From positions 108,950,025 through 109,014,024 of the forward strand of contig OZ038379.1 in NCBI GenBank assembly GCA_964036045.1: DNA of 64,000 nt, written 5' to 3'. Positions 32,401-41,851 of this stretch are shown piece after piece (positions within the stretch are counted from its first letter, which is position 1; each line of letters begins with the position of its first letter). This stretch comes from Eutreptiella sp. 'Long Island Sound 2002' (taxonomy: Eukaryota; Euglenozoa; Euglenophyceae; Eutreptiales; Eutreptiaceae). A program made the position numbers and the translations under genes. The notes beneath the pieces were generated by a model. The model worked only from the letters and a program-made list of their open reading frames with translations, did not search any database and was not told the DNA's origin.

Positions 32401-33177
32401 AAAGTTGAGGGGCGGCTGAGAGGGGCCAACCCTGTCGGGGGCGGGGTCAGGGCTGCCCGTCACCCCATGAGGGGGGTCGGGAAGGGGTTCGGTGCGGAGG
32501 GGGGGTTCACTCGAAATGAAGGGGGGGGCGCATGAGGCACCACGGTACCATTGCAAAGAAGTTGTGCTGTAGAAGGTGGGGTGGGTGACGTCGGGGACGT
32601 GCACCTGGGGGGGGATGGTGGGATGGAACGGGGCGACGCCCAAATCATCCCACCACCGGGGGTTGGCAAGATGCCAAGAAAAGGGGAAAAAAGAGTGGCC
32701 TGCTGGTGCACCTGCAGCAAGATCTTGCAGGCACACCATATCGCAGTGGGGGGGGGTGTGGACGAGGTTAGTGGTGGGGTACACCTGGACGTGGGCGTCC
32801 TTAGGCTTCCCCACAGGGTTATTCCTCATCGAGTTGAGGAGCTGGTCAACACTGGAGGGGAGAGGGGTCAGATGGAGAAATTTGAGGGTGGGGAGTTGGT
32901 GGCGCAGTTCCCTCCACAGGGTTGTGGCCCATCCCCTCCCCCCGAGGTAGCTGTTGCGGGTGGGGCTGCGCATGTCGATGTGGATGACATCGGGGGAGGG
33001 GTCGAGGGAGGCTGCCCAGCCCACGATGGCATCCACCCCCAGTGCCTCCGACTCGTACGTTGCCTCCTCCAATTGATGGTGGGCAACGGGGAGGGCTTGG
33101 TAGTGGGCGAGGGTGTCGGCTGCGGGGTCGGGGCGCGAGGCCAGGCTGGCGAGCTGCGACATAGTCTGCTGCGACAT
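29467..33177 (-). CDS. Element E gene 1: 2OG-Fe(II) oxygenase-like protein with coiled coil
   Basis: It starts at ATG 33177 (MSQQTMSQLASLA). Exon 1 ends at 31258 (donor GTGTGCCT) and exon 2 starts at 30961 after GCATGCAG. The motif HVPDVTHPTFYST near residue 195 is shared with A/D. NGYIVLRGLVEERDCEV near 265 looks like the entry strand and helix of an oxygenase. PHTD gives ligands H375 and D377, RGDMLLM precedes the second His at about 444-445 (SRHHGLP), and LFNLWTPDPRHKH follows. These positions match H380/D382/444 of A. Exon 2 has a Pro-rich and basic patch (RKRKG, likely nuclear import) and a coiled coil (LEARLRDCESRLADV). One C-run near 30205 must differ by one base to keep frame, so check for a sequencing slip. 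Substrate unknown; TET/JBP-like base oxidation is a hypothesis. Confidence 0.65.
31060..31205. repeat. Element E palindrome block 2, in intron of gene 1
   Basis: Two runs of GAAATTCGTACGAATTTC lie between the donor at 31257 and the acceptor near 30962, mirroring the intronic block of A. Confidence 0.92.
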
Positions 33178-33227
33178 TGTCAAAGAGTTTGAGAGCTGTG
33201 GGAAAGCGAAACAGTGGAAATGAGGGT

Positions 33228-33292
33228 AAATTCGTACGAAATTCGTACGAAATTCGTACGAAATTCGTACGAATTTCGTACGAATTTCACAT
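33228..33292. repeat. Element E palindrome block 1, upstream of gene 1
   Basis: One run of GAAATTCGTACGAATTTC units lies directly upstream of the gene 1 start. Beyond it toward 33556 there are GTGAATTTC and CACGTGAAT variants and no gene. Confidence 0.9.
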
Positions 33293-33679
33293 ACTGTGAA
33301 TCTGTGAATCTAGCGTGAATTTCTGCGTGAATTTAGGTGCGTGAATCTCACATTCACGTGAATCTCACCAAATCTGTTAAACCATGCGGGGACTTTAAAC
33401 CTCTAAATTGCACCTATTTGTTGCATCTTACTTTGGGCGAAGGTAGCACGACAAAAGCACACGATAGCACCAAGTTACGAGCAAAACACAGCAAAATTGG
33501 GTGAAATTCACGGTACCGTGAATCTCGGATTCAAACGGCCGGTTCACGAAGGGTACAAATGGAAACTTTTTACCCTGAAAAAACCCGGGTTTCATGCCCC
33601 TCTCGTGCTGAAAACACTCCTACACGGTACAAAAGTCCCAAAGTTGGCTTCCCGGGCCTGGGCTCGCGCAAATTCACAA

Positions 33680-33781
33680 GTTGGCGCGCCAAGTCCGGAC
33701 TTGGCGCGCGCCAACTGGGAAGTTGGCGCGCGCCAAGTCCGGACTTGGCGCGCCAACTTGCGACTTGGCGCGCGCCAAATG
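33680..33781. repeat. Element D palindrome block 4 (3' flank)
   Basis: TTGGCGCG(CG)CCAA copies equivalent to 25000-25075 of A, with one extra copy. Confidence 0.9.
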
Positions 33782-33965
33782 TCCCCCCACCGATCAAACC
33801 ATCGACTTGCATACCATTGTTGTCACTGGAAATTCCGTCCCTCACCTGCCCTTGCACACTTGGCACGAAGAAAGCATTGTTCCATCTTTTTTTGATTAAT
33901 GTGCAAAAGACTGCGAATGTGCAAGAAGCTGTCAAATCAATCATATAAATCATATATAGAGGTCA

Positions 33966-34389
33966 CATGCCTTGTTCAGCCTGGACGAAGACCCCCTTAT
34001 TCTCTATGTACCCCCTTTGCTTCGTCCACGACGACTCCCAAACCGAAAATTTTATATTATATAACCCCGAGTCCAGATTATCTGAGCGGATCACTTCCCC
34101 CCACCCCTTCCGCGTGCGATCCCCCTTGCCCCCCTTCACCCGCACTCTGGCCCCCCCCAGTCTGGACACCCGGCCGCCTTTACTTCCACCTCGAAAGCTG
34201 CGACAGCTCCAAAGCGGGGGTGGGGGGTTTGCTCTCCCCGCAAACGAGGTGGATGCGGCGGCGGCCGGGTTTGACGTGTACTTCCCAATGTGGCCCCAAA
34301 ATCTCCCCCACGACTTCGCGAAGGCGTGCCAGCCGCGCGCGCCTGTCGCGGTAGTTTGAGGGCGCCAGCTGCTCAAAGGGCCGCTGCAT
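33966..34389 (-). pseudogene. Element D transposase remnant with 1.4-kb internal deletion
   Basis: It starts MQRPFEQLAPSNYRDRRARL and, unlike A, keeps the frame through LREVVGEILGPHWEVHVK. At about 34206 it jumps from the codons for TPALEL to sequence that in A lies at about 24577, losing all catalytic residues. The tail ends FVQAEQGM in another frame. D is therefore a non-autonomous derivative and would need transposase from a relative. Confidence 0.8.
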
Positions 34390-34489
34390 GGTGCAAAGAC
34401 CTGCGGCACGTGAGGACGTGGCAGGCGGGTTGGATCATGCAACGGAACGTTGTTGCACGTTCGCACACAGATGGCACACAGTTGGCAGG

Positions 34490-34680
34490 CAGTTGGCGCG
34501 CGCCAACTCAGGATTTGGCGCGCGCCAACTCGTCAGTTGGCGCGCGCCAAGTCCTGAGTTGGCGCGCGCCAAGTGGCAAGTTGGCGCGCCAACTTCCCAT
34601 TTGGCGCGCGCCAACTCCCCTGTTGGCGCACGCCAAATCAGGATTTGGCGCGCCAACTTACCACTTGGCGCGCGCCAAAA
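34490..34680. repeat. Element D palindrome block 3 (between genes)
   Basis: About nine palindrome copies, compared with six in A at 22772-22893. The array has gained or lost units since A and D diverged. Confidence 0.9.
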
Positions 34681-36106
34681 CCATGCCCAGCCAGTGCCTG
34701 CTCATTTCTTCGACCGCTTGCTGCCCTGACTCTGACTCCCCTCGCTCTCTTCCGCCCGCCTGCGCTTGGGGTCAAGCAGGTGCGCAACCGGGTGCTTGTC
34801 CAGCAGGCCCTTCAGCTCCGTGAGGGTGGCCTCTTTGACCCCCATGTTGATGGCCACATGGCGTTGGGCGCTGAGTGCAGAGTGCAACTCCACCGCCGCC
34901 GCCTGCAGGTACAGCACATGCTGCCCATGGTCGGGGTCGGCACTACCCTCTGCCCCCCCCCCAAACTGCACGCACCTGCGCCGTGGCGGTCACCTGCTGC
35001 TGCAACTCCCCCCTCTGCTTTTCCCACCCCTTCTCCCGCCGCTCCCACAAGGCGCGCTCACCGGTGAGCGCGTCCTGTGCCGTCTTGCGGGCGGCCTCCG
35101 CCGCCTTCAGCTGCTCGCGCAGCAGCTTGTTCTCCGCCTCAAGGCGGAGAATCTCCGCCTTCTCCCGTGCCCCCCCCCCCGTCTCCCGCTGCCTGCGCTG
35201 CCTGTGCTGCCTCCCGGGGGGTGGTCGTGGGGCGAGGGCGCCTGGAGCCCCTAGCTTGCTGCTCCGTGCGGCCCTTGCTCTGCAGGGAGGGGTCCCCAGA
35301 CACGTCAGATGCGGCCCTGCCCCCCTTCTCCCCCTTCGGCCCTTTCCCCACGAGCTGCTTCTGGAAGCGGAGCATAAACGCCTGCGCTGCCTCCTTCAAG
35401 TGCGGGGCGGGGGCAATGGCCCGCACGTCGCTCCACTCACACTGCTTCCACCTCTGCAGCTGTCCCAGAGCGTCAATGCTGCAGAGGAGGAGCCGGTTGT
35501 GCGTGGAGGGGGGGCGCACCTGCACAAAGGGCACAACGGAGACAACCCATGGTTGCACCCCCCCCTTCCCCTGCACCACTGCCCAGAACGGGCACTCCAC
35601 CACCCTATTCTGTCCCGAACCCCGCCGAATCACCTGCGCCTGGAACAGGCGGCTGATGATCGTCCCCCCCCCATCGACGACGTCCACCGCCGTCGCCTCG
35701 GCGGACGTCACCTTCAGGAACTTGTCGGGGCTGTGCAAGGCGTCCCCGAAGTCCGCCGGTTCCGGGACCTCCGGAACTTCCCAATCCACCACCACGTCCA
35801 CATCCACCTCCAACCCCTCCTGCTGCTCCTGCCGCTGCTCCTGCCGCTGCTCCTGCCGCTGCTCCTGCCGCTGCTCCTGCGGCTGCCCCTCCACCTCCTC
35901 CGCCCCGGCCGGCACGGGCACCGGACGCGGGTCCACTTCCAATTGAAAATTGGCGTAGTGGATCGGGACCTGCAAATGCGCAACAACACAAGCATAAAAC
36001 AATGCACACAACGACACCACTACAACAACGAAGACAACTCGAAAACCAGCCACAGAACAACGTTTCCGATAAAACCCAACGAATTAAATTCAGGCGCCAA
36101 AACGGC

Positions 36107-36293
36107 ACTTGGCGCGCGCCAACTAGCTATTTGGCGCGCCAAAACTTGACTTGGCGCGCGCCAAAACTGGACTTGGCGCACGCCAACCGAACACTTGGCG
36201 CGCCAACCGGTGACTTGGCGCGCGCCAAGATGGAAGTTGGCGCGCGCCAACTGCGAAGTTGGCGCGCCAATCTGCTAGTTGGCGCGCGCCCAA
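36107..36293. repeat. Element D palindrome block 2 (intron)
   Basis: TTGGCGCG(CG)CCAA array in the gene 1 intron, matching 21154-21352 of A copy by copy. Confidence 0.9.
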
Positions 36294-37354
36294 TTCGTGT
36301 CACGTGTGACAACACCGCATGCATGCAAGGCACCGCGCGGGCACACCTTCTCGCTGCAGGAGCAGATGGTGCGGCGGGCCTTGTCCACGCGGACGAGGTC
36401 CAACATCTCGGCGTCCTGGGAGCTCAGGGGCGGGGTGAAGTGGGCCATGGCCATCCAGGCCATGCGGCCGGCCCCTGGCTCCCGCACGAACGCAGCGCCC
36501 AGTGCAGCGAACGAGTACACCACCGTGCCGGCCGTGCAGCGCACGCGGCAGAAGTCGGTGGCCTCGGGGGGGGGAAGCCACCACCGGTGGATGTGCGGAG
36601 TGAGGCAGGCATCCGCTCTGGCCGCCTCGGCGGTGGGCCCCACGTGCGCGTGGTCGGTGGGGGTCAGAAACAGACCCGCAGACACCCCCTCTTGCAGGAG
36701 GAGGACGTCCCCCATGTAGGGCACCGGGGGGTCCAACGGCTGCTCAGCCTGCGACACGAAGCAGACTGGCTGGGGGATCGCGTCGGGAGTGAGGAAGTCC
36801 TCCTCTGCCGGGGGGGGGGCGGCCGGCCTCTCCTCCGCTTCCGCCGGCGCCTCCGCATCCGCCGGCGCCTCCGCATCCGCCGGCGCCTCCGCATCCGCTG
36901 GCGCCGCCGGCATCTCCTCCTCCTCCTGTGCCGCACTCTGTGGGGGGGGGGGGGCATCCGCGTCAGCCGGCGCGGCCGGCCTCTCCTCCGCATCCGCCGG
37001 CGCCTCCGGCATGTCCACCTCGTGGGGGGCAGGCACGGGGTCGGTGGCGGCTGCCTCGGCCTCCTCAGACCCCTGGTCGAGGGGGCTGTAGTTCGCACTG
37101 GCCTCTGTGCCCAGAGGGGACCCGACTGCAGCCCCCTCGGCCAGAAGCTCGGAGGGCATCACCGGAACACTGTTCATCAGCTCCGTTACACTCTCCGGCT
37201 CTACGGTCAGCATGCGCGACCGGTAGCCGACGGGTGCAAACGGGATGAACAGTGCCCGGCCAGGCCCGCCCGCACCGCGGTGGATCACCGTCCCGCGGAG
37301 GAGCGTCACGCTGCGAAGCGGTTGGATAACAATATCCCACCGATGCGCAGCGTG

Positions 37355-38103
37355 TGTAACTACGAAGCCAAGGGACATTCGCCAACTTGCTTCGGAATGC
37401 AGCCAAATCATGGCGGGTGTCTATTATGTTGTTACACTGGCTACCTAGGGATTTTTTCCTCCTTTTTGGTGTAAATGGAAACTTTTTACCCTGAAAAACC
37501 CCGGGTTTCATGCCCCTCTCGTGCTGAAAACACTCCTACACGGTGAAAAAGTCCCAAAGTTGGCTTCCCGGGCCTTGGCTGGCCCAAATTCGCAAGTTGG
37601 CGCGCGCCAACTCTGGAGTTGGCGCGCCAAATCCGGACTTGGCGCGCCAAAACTGTCAAGTTGGCGCGCCAAAACTGTCAAGTTGGCGCGCGCCAAGTGT
37701 CCCCCCACCGATCCAACTGTTGGGCGCGCGCGACTGGGCTGTTGGCGCGCGCGACAGCCGGACTTGGCGGGCGCCAAGTTGACAGTTTTGGCACGCCAAG
37801 TCCGGATTTGGCGCGCCAACTCCGGAATTTTGGCGCGCCAAGTTGCGACTTGGCGCGCCAACTTGTGAAAAAACTTTGACTTGGCTTCCAAAAAGTTGGC
37901 TTCGACCCAAAAAACCAACATATTGCAACATAACAACAAAGCAACACAACCATAAGCTGTAAAATATAGATAGTTCCTCACGTTTCATGCACAAGGTGTA
38001 GCAACAACACAGTGCACAAGTACAAGCAAGTTGAATGCTCTCGACATGGAGTTGACCAGGAGTTGGCGAATGTACAGTATCTGGGGTTGGCTTCGTAGTT
38101 ACA
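37355..38103. mobile_element. Mini-element F: 749-bp MITE-like derivative of family A
   Basis: The same ends TGTAACTACGAAGCCAA lie at 37355 and, complemented, at 38103, flanked by TG (37353-37354 and 38104-38105). The empty site is visible in A at about 20092. It keeps roughly 240 bp of each end of A and D, and between them only palindromes; all coding sequence is gone. It should be movable only by the A-family transposase. Confidence 0.9.
37595..37866. repeat. Palindrome core of mini-element F
   Basis: About twelve TTGGCGCG(CG)CCAA copies, some changed to GGGCGCGCGCGAC or TTTTGGCACGCCAA, make up the whole centre of F. Confidence 0.9.
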
Positions 38104-39431
38104 TGATAGCCCCCCTGCGTGCCCGGGCACACCTGGAGGGACTTGGACGGGGGAGAGGTGGTGAGGGGGATGAACACGACCATGCACTGCACTGACTGTT
38201 TCACAGACAGTGCAAAATCGCGGTGGGGGATCTGGAAACCCTTCCAGGGTTCTGCCTCCCACCGCTCGATGATCTTGGGGCACAAGGCCTCAAGTCCCTG
38301 CAGCGGTGGGAGGGAGAACCCCAGCAGGGCCAGAACAGCCTGCCAGAGGTCGTCCGGGAGCCAGTGGGGGACGGTGGAGACCGTCGTCTGATAGCGCCCC
38401 CCACCTTCCCCGGGGGCCTGGAGGTCCACCTCCTCGAGCATCGACGGGTTGAGTTCCACCGTGGCGAGCTCCGCCAGTCTGGCCCACAGATCCTCGGGGA
38501 TGATGCGGTCATACTGGCGGTAGCCCGCCGCGGCAAAACCCTCCTCCGTGACGATGGGGGGGTTGGGGATGTCGTGGTTGGCGACGGGGTAGGAGTTGTG
38601 GAAGGAGGGGTGGGGGCAACCCATGCCAAGCATGGTGAAGGGGGCGTCGGTGCTGTAGAGGGTGGGGTGGGTGATGTCGGGGATGTGGGTGCGCAGGCGA
38701 CGGTTGGTGGAGACCTCCGTGGGAGCTACTGCATCCCACGCCTGCACCTTCACCGTCTGGTACCGCACGACGGCGTCAGTGGCCGTGCGGTGCGTCCAGC
38801 CACTTTTTTTGACTGGATCCACCCACAGCCACTGCTCCTCGGGGTCGAGACCCTGAGGCGGCATCTCCTGCAGGTCGAGAACGTTAACGAACACTTTTGA
38901 CGCTGCAGCAGTGCACAGCTTCACGGTCTTGTTGAAGGCCTCAAGGGTGACTTGAGAAAGCTTCAACTCGACCGCGAGCGTCGTGGGGTACCGGCCCATC
39001 ACGGCACAGCAGAACCTGCTAAGAACCCCCCTGGTCAGGGCGAAGTTAACACGGGTGGCGTCAATTCGCCAGACCAAGTGGGGATTGCCCGGCTGGTCCC
39101 ACTTGCCGAAGAGGGCGGCCTCCAGGGGTTCGCGGAGGGGGGGGAGCTGGGGGAAGGATTCGGCGTCCGGGGAGGTGAGGGTGTAGGGGATGGGAAAATA
39201 GCCCCCGGGGAAGTGCTCGGAGCCCACGTTGGCGATGTGGGCATCGACCACCGGCTGCACCTCGGGGTTAGGTGGTGCAGCGGGGGCTGGGGCTGGGGCA
39301 CACGTGGGGTCGGTGACTGCCACCTTCTTCCCCTTGCCCTTCTTGGGTTGCTTTGGAGGCATGATAACGTGAAATGCCTAGAAGGGAAAGGGAATGCATA
39401 AAGGGTGCAAAAGAAGAGGAAGAATGGGGCA

Positions 39432-39563
39432 CTTGGCGCGCGCCAAAACCGGAGTTGGCGCGCGCGAACTCAAGAGTTGGCGCGCCAAGTTGGCGCGCCA
39501 ACTTGGCAGTTGGCGCGCCAACTCTTGAGTTGGCGCGCGCCAACTGCCAAGTTGGCGCGCCAA
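39432..39563. repeat. Element D palindrome block 1 (upstream of gene 1)
   Basis: This block is equivalent to 18664-18760 of A, with more copies and a tandem TTGGCGCGCCAA-AGTT arrangement. Confidence 0.9.
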
Positions 39564-39796
39564 CTTTGACTTGGCTTCCAAAAAGTTGGCTTCGACCCAA
39601 AAAAACCCACATATTGCATCATAACAACAAAGCAACGCAACCAAAAGCTGTAAAATATCAATAGTTCCTCACGTTTCATGCACAAGGCGTAGCAACAACA
39701 CAGTGCACAAGTACAAGCAAGTTGAATGCTCTCGACATGGAGTTGACCAGGAGTTGGCGAATGTACAGTATCTGGGGTTGGCTTCGTAGTTACATA

Positions 39797-40278
39797 CGCA
39801 TATGGGCTGCCTCGTGGATACGTTGTGCTGCAGCACTGCATCGCTCTTCATGTTGGCGGTGTTCATCATGGGAGTGGAGCATGGCGGCAAGTGACCGTTG
39901 GCTCGCAGGGTCTGCAATTGAGGACTCATGTTGAAGAACACGGTCTCGGTGCGGTGGCGGGTCACTATCGTCGCTCCATTTGTCCGGCTCACCGGGCGCT
40001 CCATGTTGGGCAGTGTCATATCGCGTAGCTCTGCGAGCCGCACGGCGTCGTCGTTGGGCACGGTTCTTTTGTGTGCGTGCCGCCCGAACAGCAACGGGAC
40101 ATGGCACATTTTTAGGCTGTAGGCGTGTTGGTTTTCGGCGTAGGCGCTTGGGCCATCGGGGTTTCGGTCTAGGTGGCACGTGATTGCACGGGGCGGGTGG
40201 TTCATCATTGGATGTGGGGATGTCTAGCACGGGTTCATGGTTTCGCGGTCGGAGATGGTAAGGGTGCAGAGCACTCAT
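39797..40278 (-). pseudogene. PLE ORF2 piece 1: N-terminus
   Basis: It starts at ATG 40278 with MSALHPYHLRPRNHEP and continues with a basic Pro/Arg-rich stretch (RPKPRWPKRLRRK, RRRRAARRA). It reads to IHEAAHMR, where element D is inserted; the next piece is at 26464. The ATG overlaps the ORF1 stop as ATGA, which suggests coupled translation of ORF2. The basic region would suit nucleic-acid binding; no family recognised. Confidence 0.65.
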
Positions 40279-41735
40279 GCTTGTTGGTCCGGCGCCGTGC
40301 GCGCGCGTTTGCCGCGCTCAACACTTTCTGCCGCGTCCTCCTTGCTTGCAAAAATCTCCGTTTCCGGCCACCATGATTGTGCACCACTCTCTTTGTCTTG
40401 TACGTGAACTTTTGCCAAACCTTCAATCATCGTCGTGGATGCTTTCCGCACCAGGATTTCACGCACTTCGTGCGTGCGGTCCGGTTAACGTTTGCGCCAC
40501 ACCATCCACGCGGATGCAATGTCATCCCCGTCAAAGGTCACAACCTCTCGCTCCTTGGTACGTTTATTTCCCGCCGTCTGCGTCATGTGGACGTCCCCGC
40601 ACGGAGAGGATTCGCTTTCGCTCGCATTTCTCGTCTGCGGCTCATTTTCTCCCCGCAACTTGGTAAGCAGCAATTTTTCCTGCAACTTGAGTTTCTCATG
40701 TGCCTGCACTTGAGCGTGTGTGTTCGCCTCACGTGCCTTCGTGGCATCCTCGTCGGAGAGAATTTTCAGGGCTTGCTTGATGTCAAGCATGCATATCGTT
40801 TTTCGCCTCAAAACGTGCAACACTCGACTCTTGTCGCAACTCACAAAGGTCAGTAGTCAAGAGCTCCGTCACGTTGCACAAGTTGTCCATGCGGCCCTCA
40901 AGCTTGGAAACGCGCTTATTCATAGCGCCGGTCACGCCGGTGCTCTTGCTATCCGCCGCCTCATCAACGTCAACGACGTGCTTTTCGTCTTGTGTTTTGT
41001 CCTTCGACTCAAACTGCACGTTTTTCTTCGTAGGCGACGGTAATGCACGGGATATTTTTAGCGCCTCTCCATCCGCATCACGAAAATATGCGGCGTTGGC
41101 CATAGCTGTCTTGGCATCCTCCTCGTTGTCCCAAATGAGGACCAAGTAGTGTTTGGTCACCTCTACGTCGGGTTCCGTGTCCGTACCCGTGGCGTCCATG
41201 ACCATGTCAATGGTCCCATTGTCCCAGGAGACTTCATGGCTGCCGTAGATGTAAGCCCGGTGCATACGCCGTGGCGCCGGTGGGCCCATTTTTGTGTCTC
41301 CTTTTTCCGCCGGGGCGGGTGTGGCAAGCCGCGCCGGGTCCGCTTTGATGACATGGTCCTCGAAGCGGGTTCTGATCCATCCTCTTGGCATTTTTTGAAC
41401 CTTGCTCTATTGGATAGGATACGGCTCATGTTTTTCACGTACTTGCATTGTGGAATTTTGTGGCCCGAACATCCGCAATTCCAACACCACCATTTTCTCA
41501 CGATTTCCCCATTCTTCACGTCTTCACATTCGTTGCGCATCGGGCAATCTCGCACTCGGTGATTGCCATCGCACAACCAACACGTTAAGTCAATGTGGCC
41601 GCCTTTATCGTGCCCATTGTGATCACGTTTGCGCGTAGATGTTGATTCACGCGTCTTCTTCTCGTGCTTGGTACAATTTTTGGTATCATGTGGTCCCACT
41701 CCACAATGTTTGCAATATTTTTGCTTCGGCGGCAT
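40275..41735 (-). pseudogene. PLE ORF1: zinc-knuckle, gag-like protein, decayed
   Basis: It starts at ATG 41735 (MPPKQKYCKHCGVGPH). Three CCHC knuckles follow: CKHCGVGPHDTKNC, CWLCDGNHRVRDC and CWNCGCSGHKIPQC. They would bind single-stranded nucleic acid. The next part (HRAYIYGSHEVSWDNG and KHYLVLIWDNEEDAKTAM) may be an RNA-recognition-like fold. A heptad-type segment (MNKRVSKLEGRMDNLCNV) is a likely coiled coil for self-assembly. A frame break in an A run near 41395, another near 40790, and a TAA at 40485-40487 show decay. The last codons ERGKRARTAPDQQA end in TGA overlapping the ORF2 ATG. Confidence 0.65.
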
Positions 41736-41851
41736 AATGGCAAACTTGGTGGCGCGTGTGATATCGGTTACTTGGACGGGTTGTTGTTGATAAGGTGCCC
41801 AAGGTGGTAGTTTCCGACGCCCGTATTTCGGTTCGCGAGCGAAGTTGATCG

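Larger units (their letters stand above)
26589..33556 (-). mobile_element. Element E: 7-kb DNA transposon with GAAATTCGTACGAATTTC palindromes, nearly intact
   Basis: Inverted ends GTACCCTTCGTGAAC lie at 26589 and, complemented, at 33556, continuing with CGGCCGTT. AAAT flanks both sides (26585-26588 and 33557-33560), and the empty site is seen at 37476 and in A. An alternative reading is ends CCCTTCG with TA on both sides, as in element C. It carries gene 1 (33177-29467) and an uninterrupted transposase (28813-27050). It is the least decayed large element in the window and hence probably the youngest. Confidence 0.85.
34702..39362 (-). pseudogene. Element D gene 1: oxygenase-like protein, interrupted by mini-element F
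   Basis: This is the same protein as A gene 1, starting at ATG 39362. It keeps what A has lost: TGG instead of the TAG at A codon 340, and the second iron-ligand His (codon at 37280-37282, VIHRGAGGPGR). It also keeps the frame through the G run after VDVVDGGG and into LRFQKQLVG. F (37355-38103) is inserted with a TG duplication inside the oxygenase core, between the HxD and His parts, destroying it. The coiled coil and SKRSKK end at 34702. Joining A and D evidence gives the ancestral gene plan: oxygenase core, Ala/Glu linker, intron, Gln/Glu repeat, coiled coil. Confidence 0.7.
26467..39794 (-). mobile_element. Element D: second copy of family A, opposite orientation, itself interrupted
   Basis: The ends TGTAACTACGAAGCCAA at 26467 and, complemented, at 39794 are flanked by TA on both sides (26465-26466 and 39795-39796). 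Removing it joins the PLE frame (HMR then STHWIHAQ). It matches A closely but reads on the minus strand. Element E (~26589-33556) lies near its 3' end and mini-element F (37355-38103) lies in gene 1. Without these it is about 5.6 kb, because ~1.4 kb of the transposase (A positions ~23181-24577) is deleted. A and D form an imperfect inverted repeat of about 6 kb arms. Confidence 0.88.
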
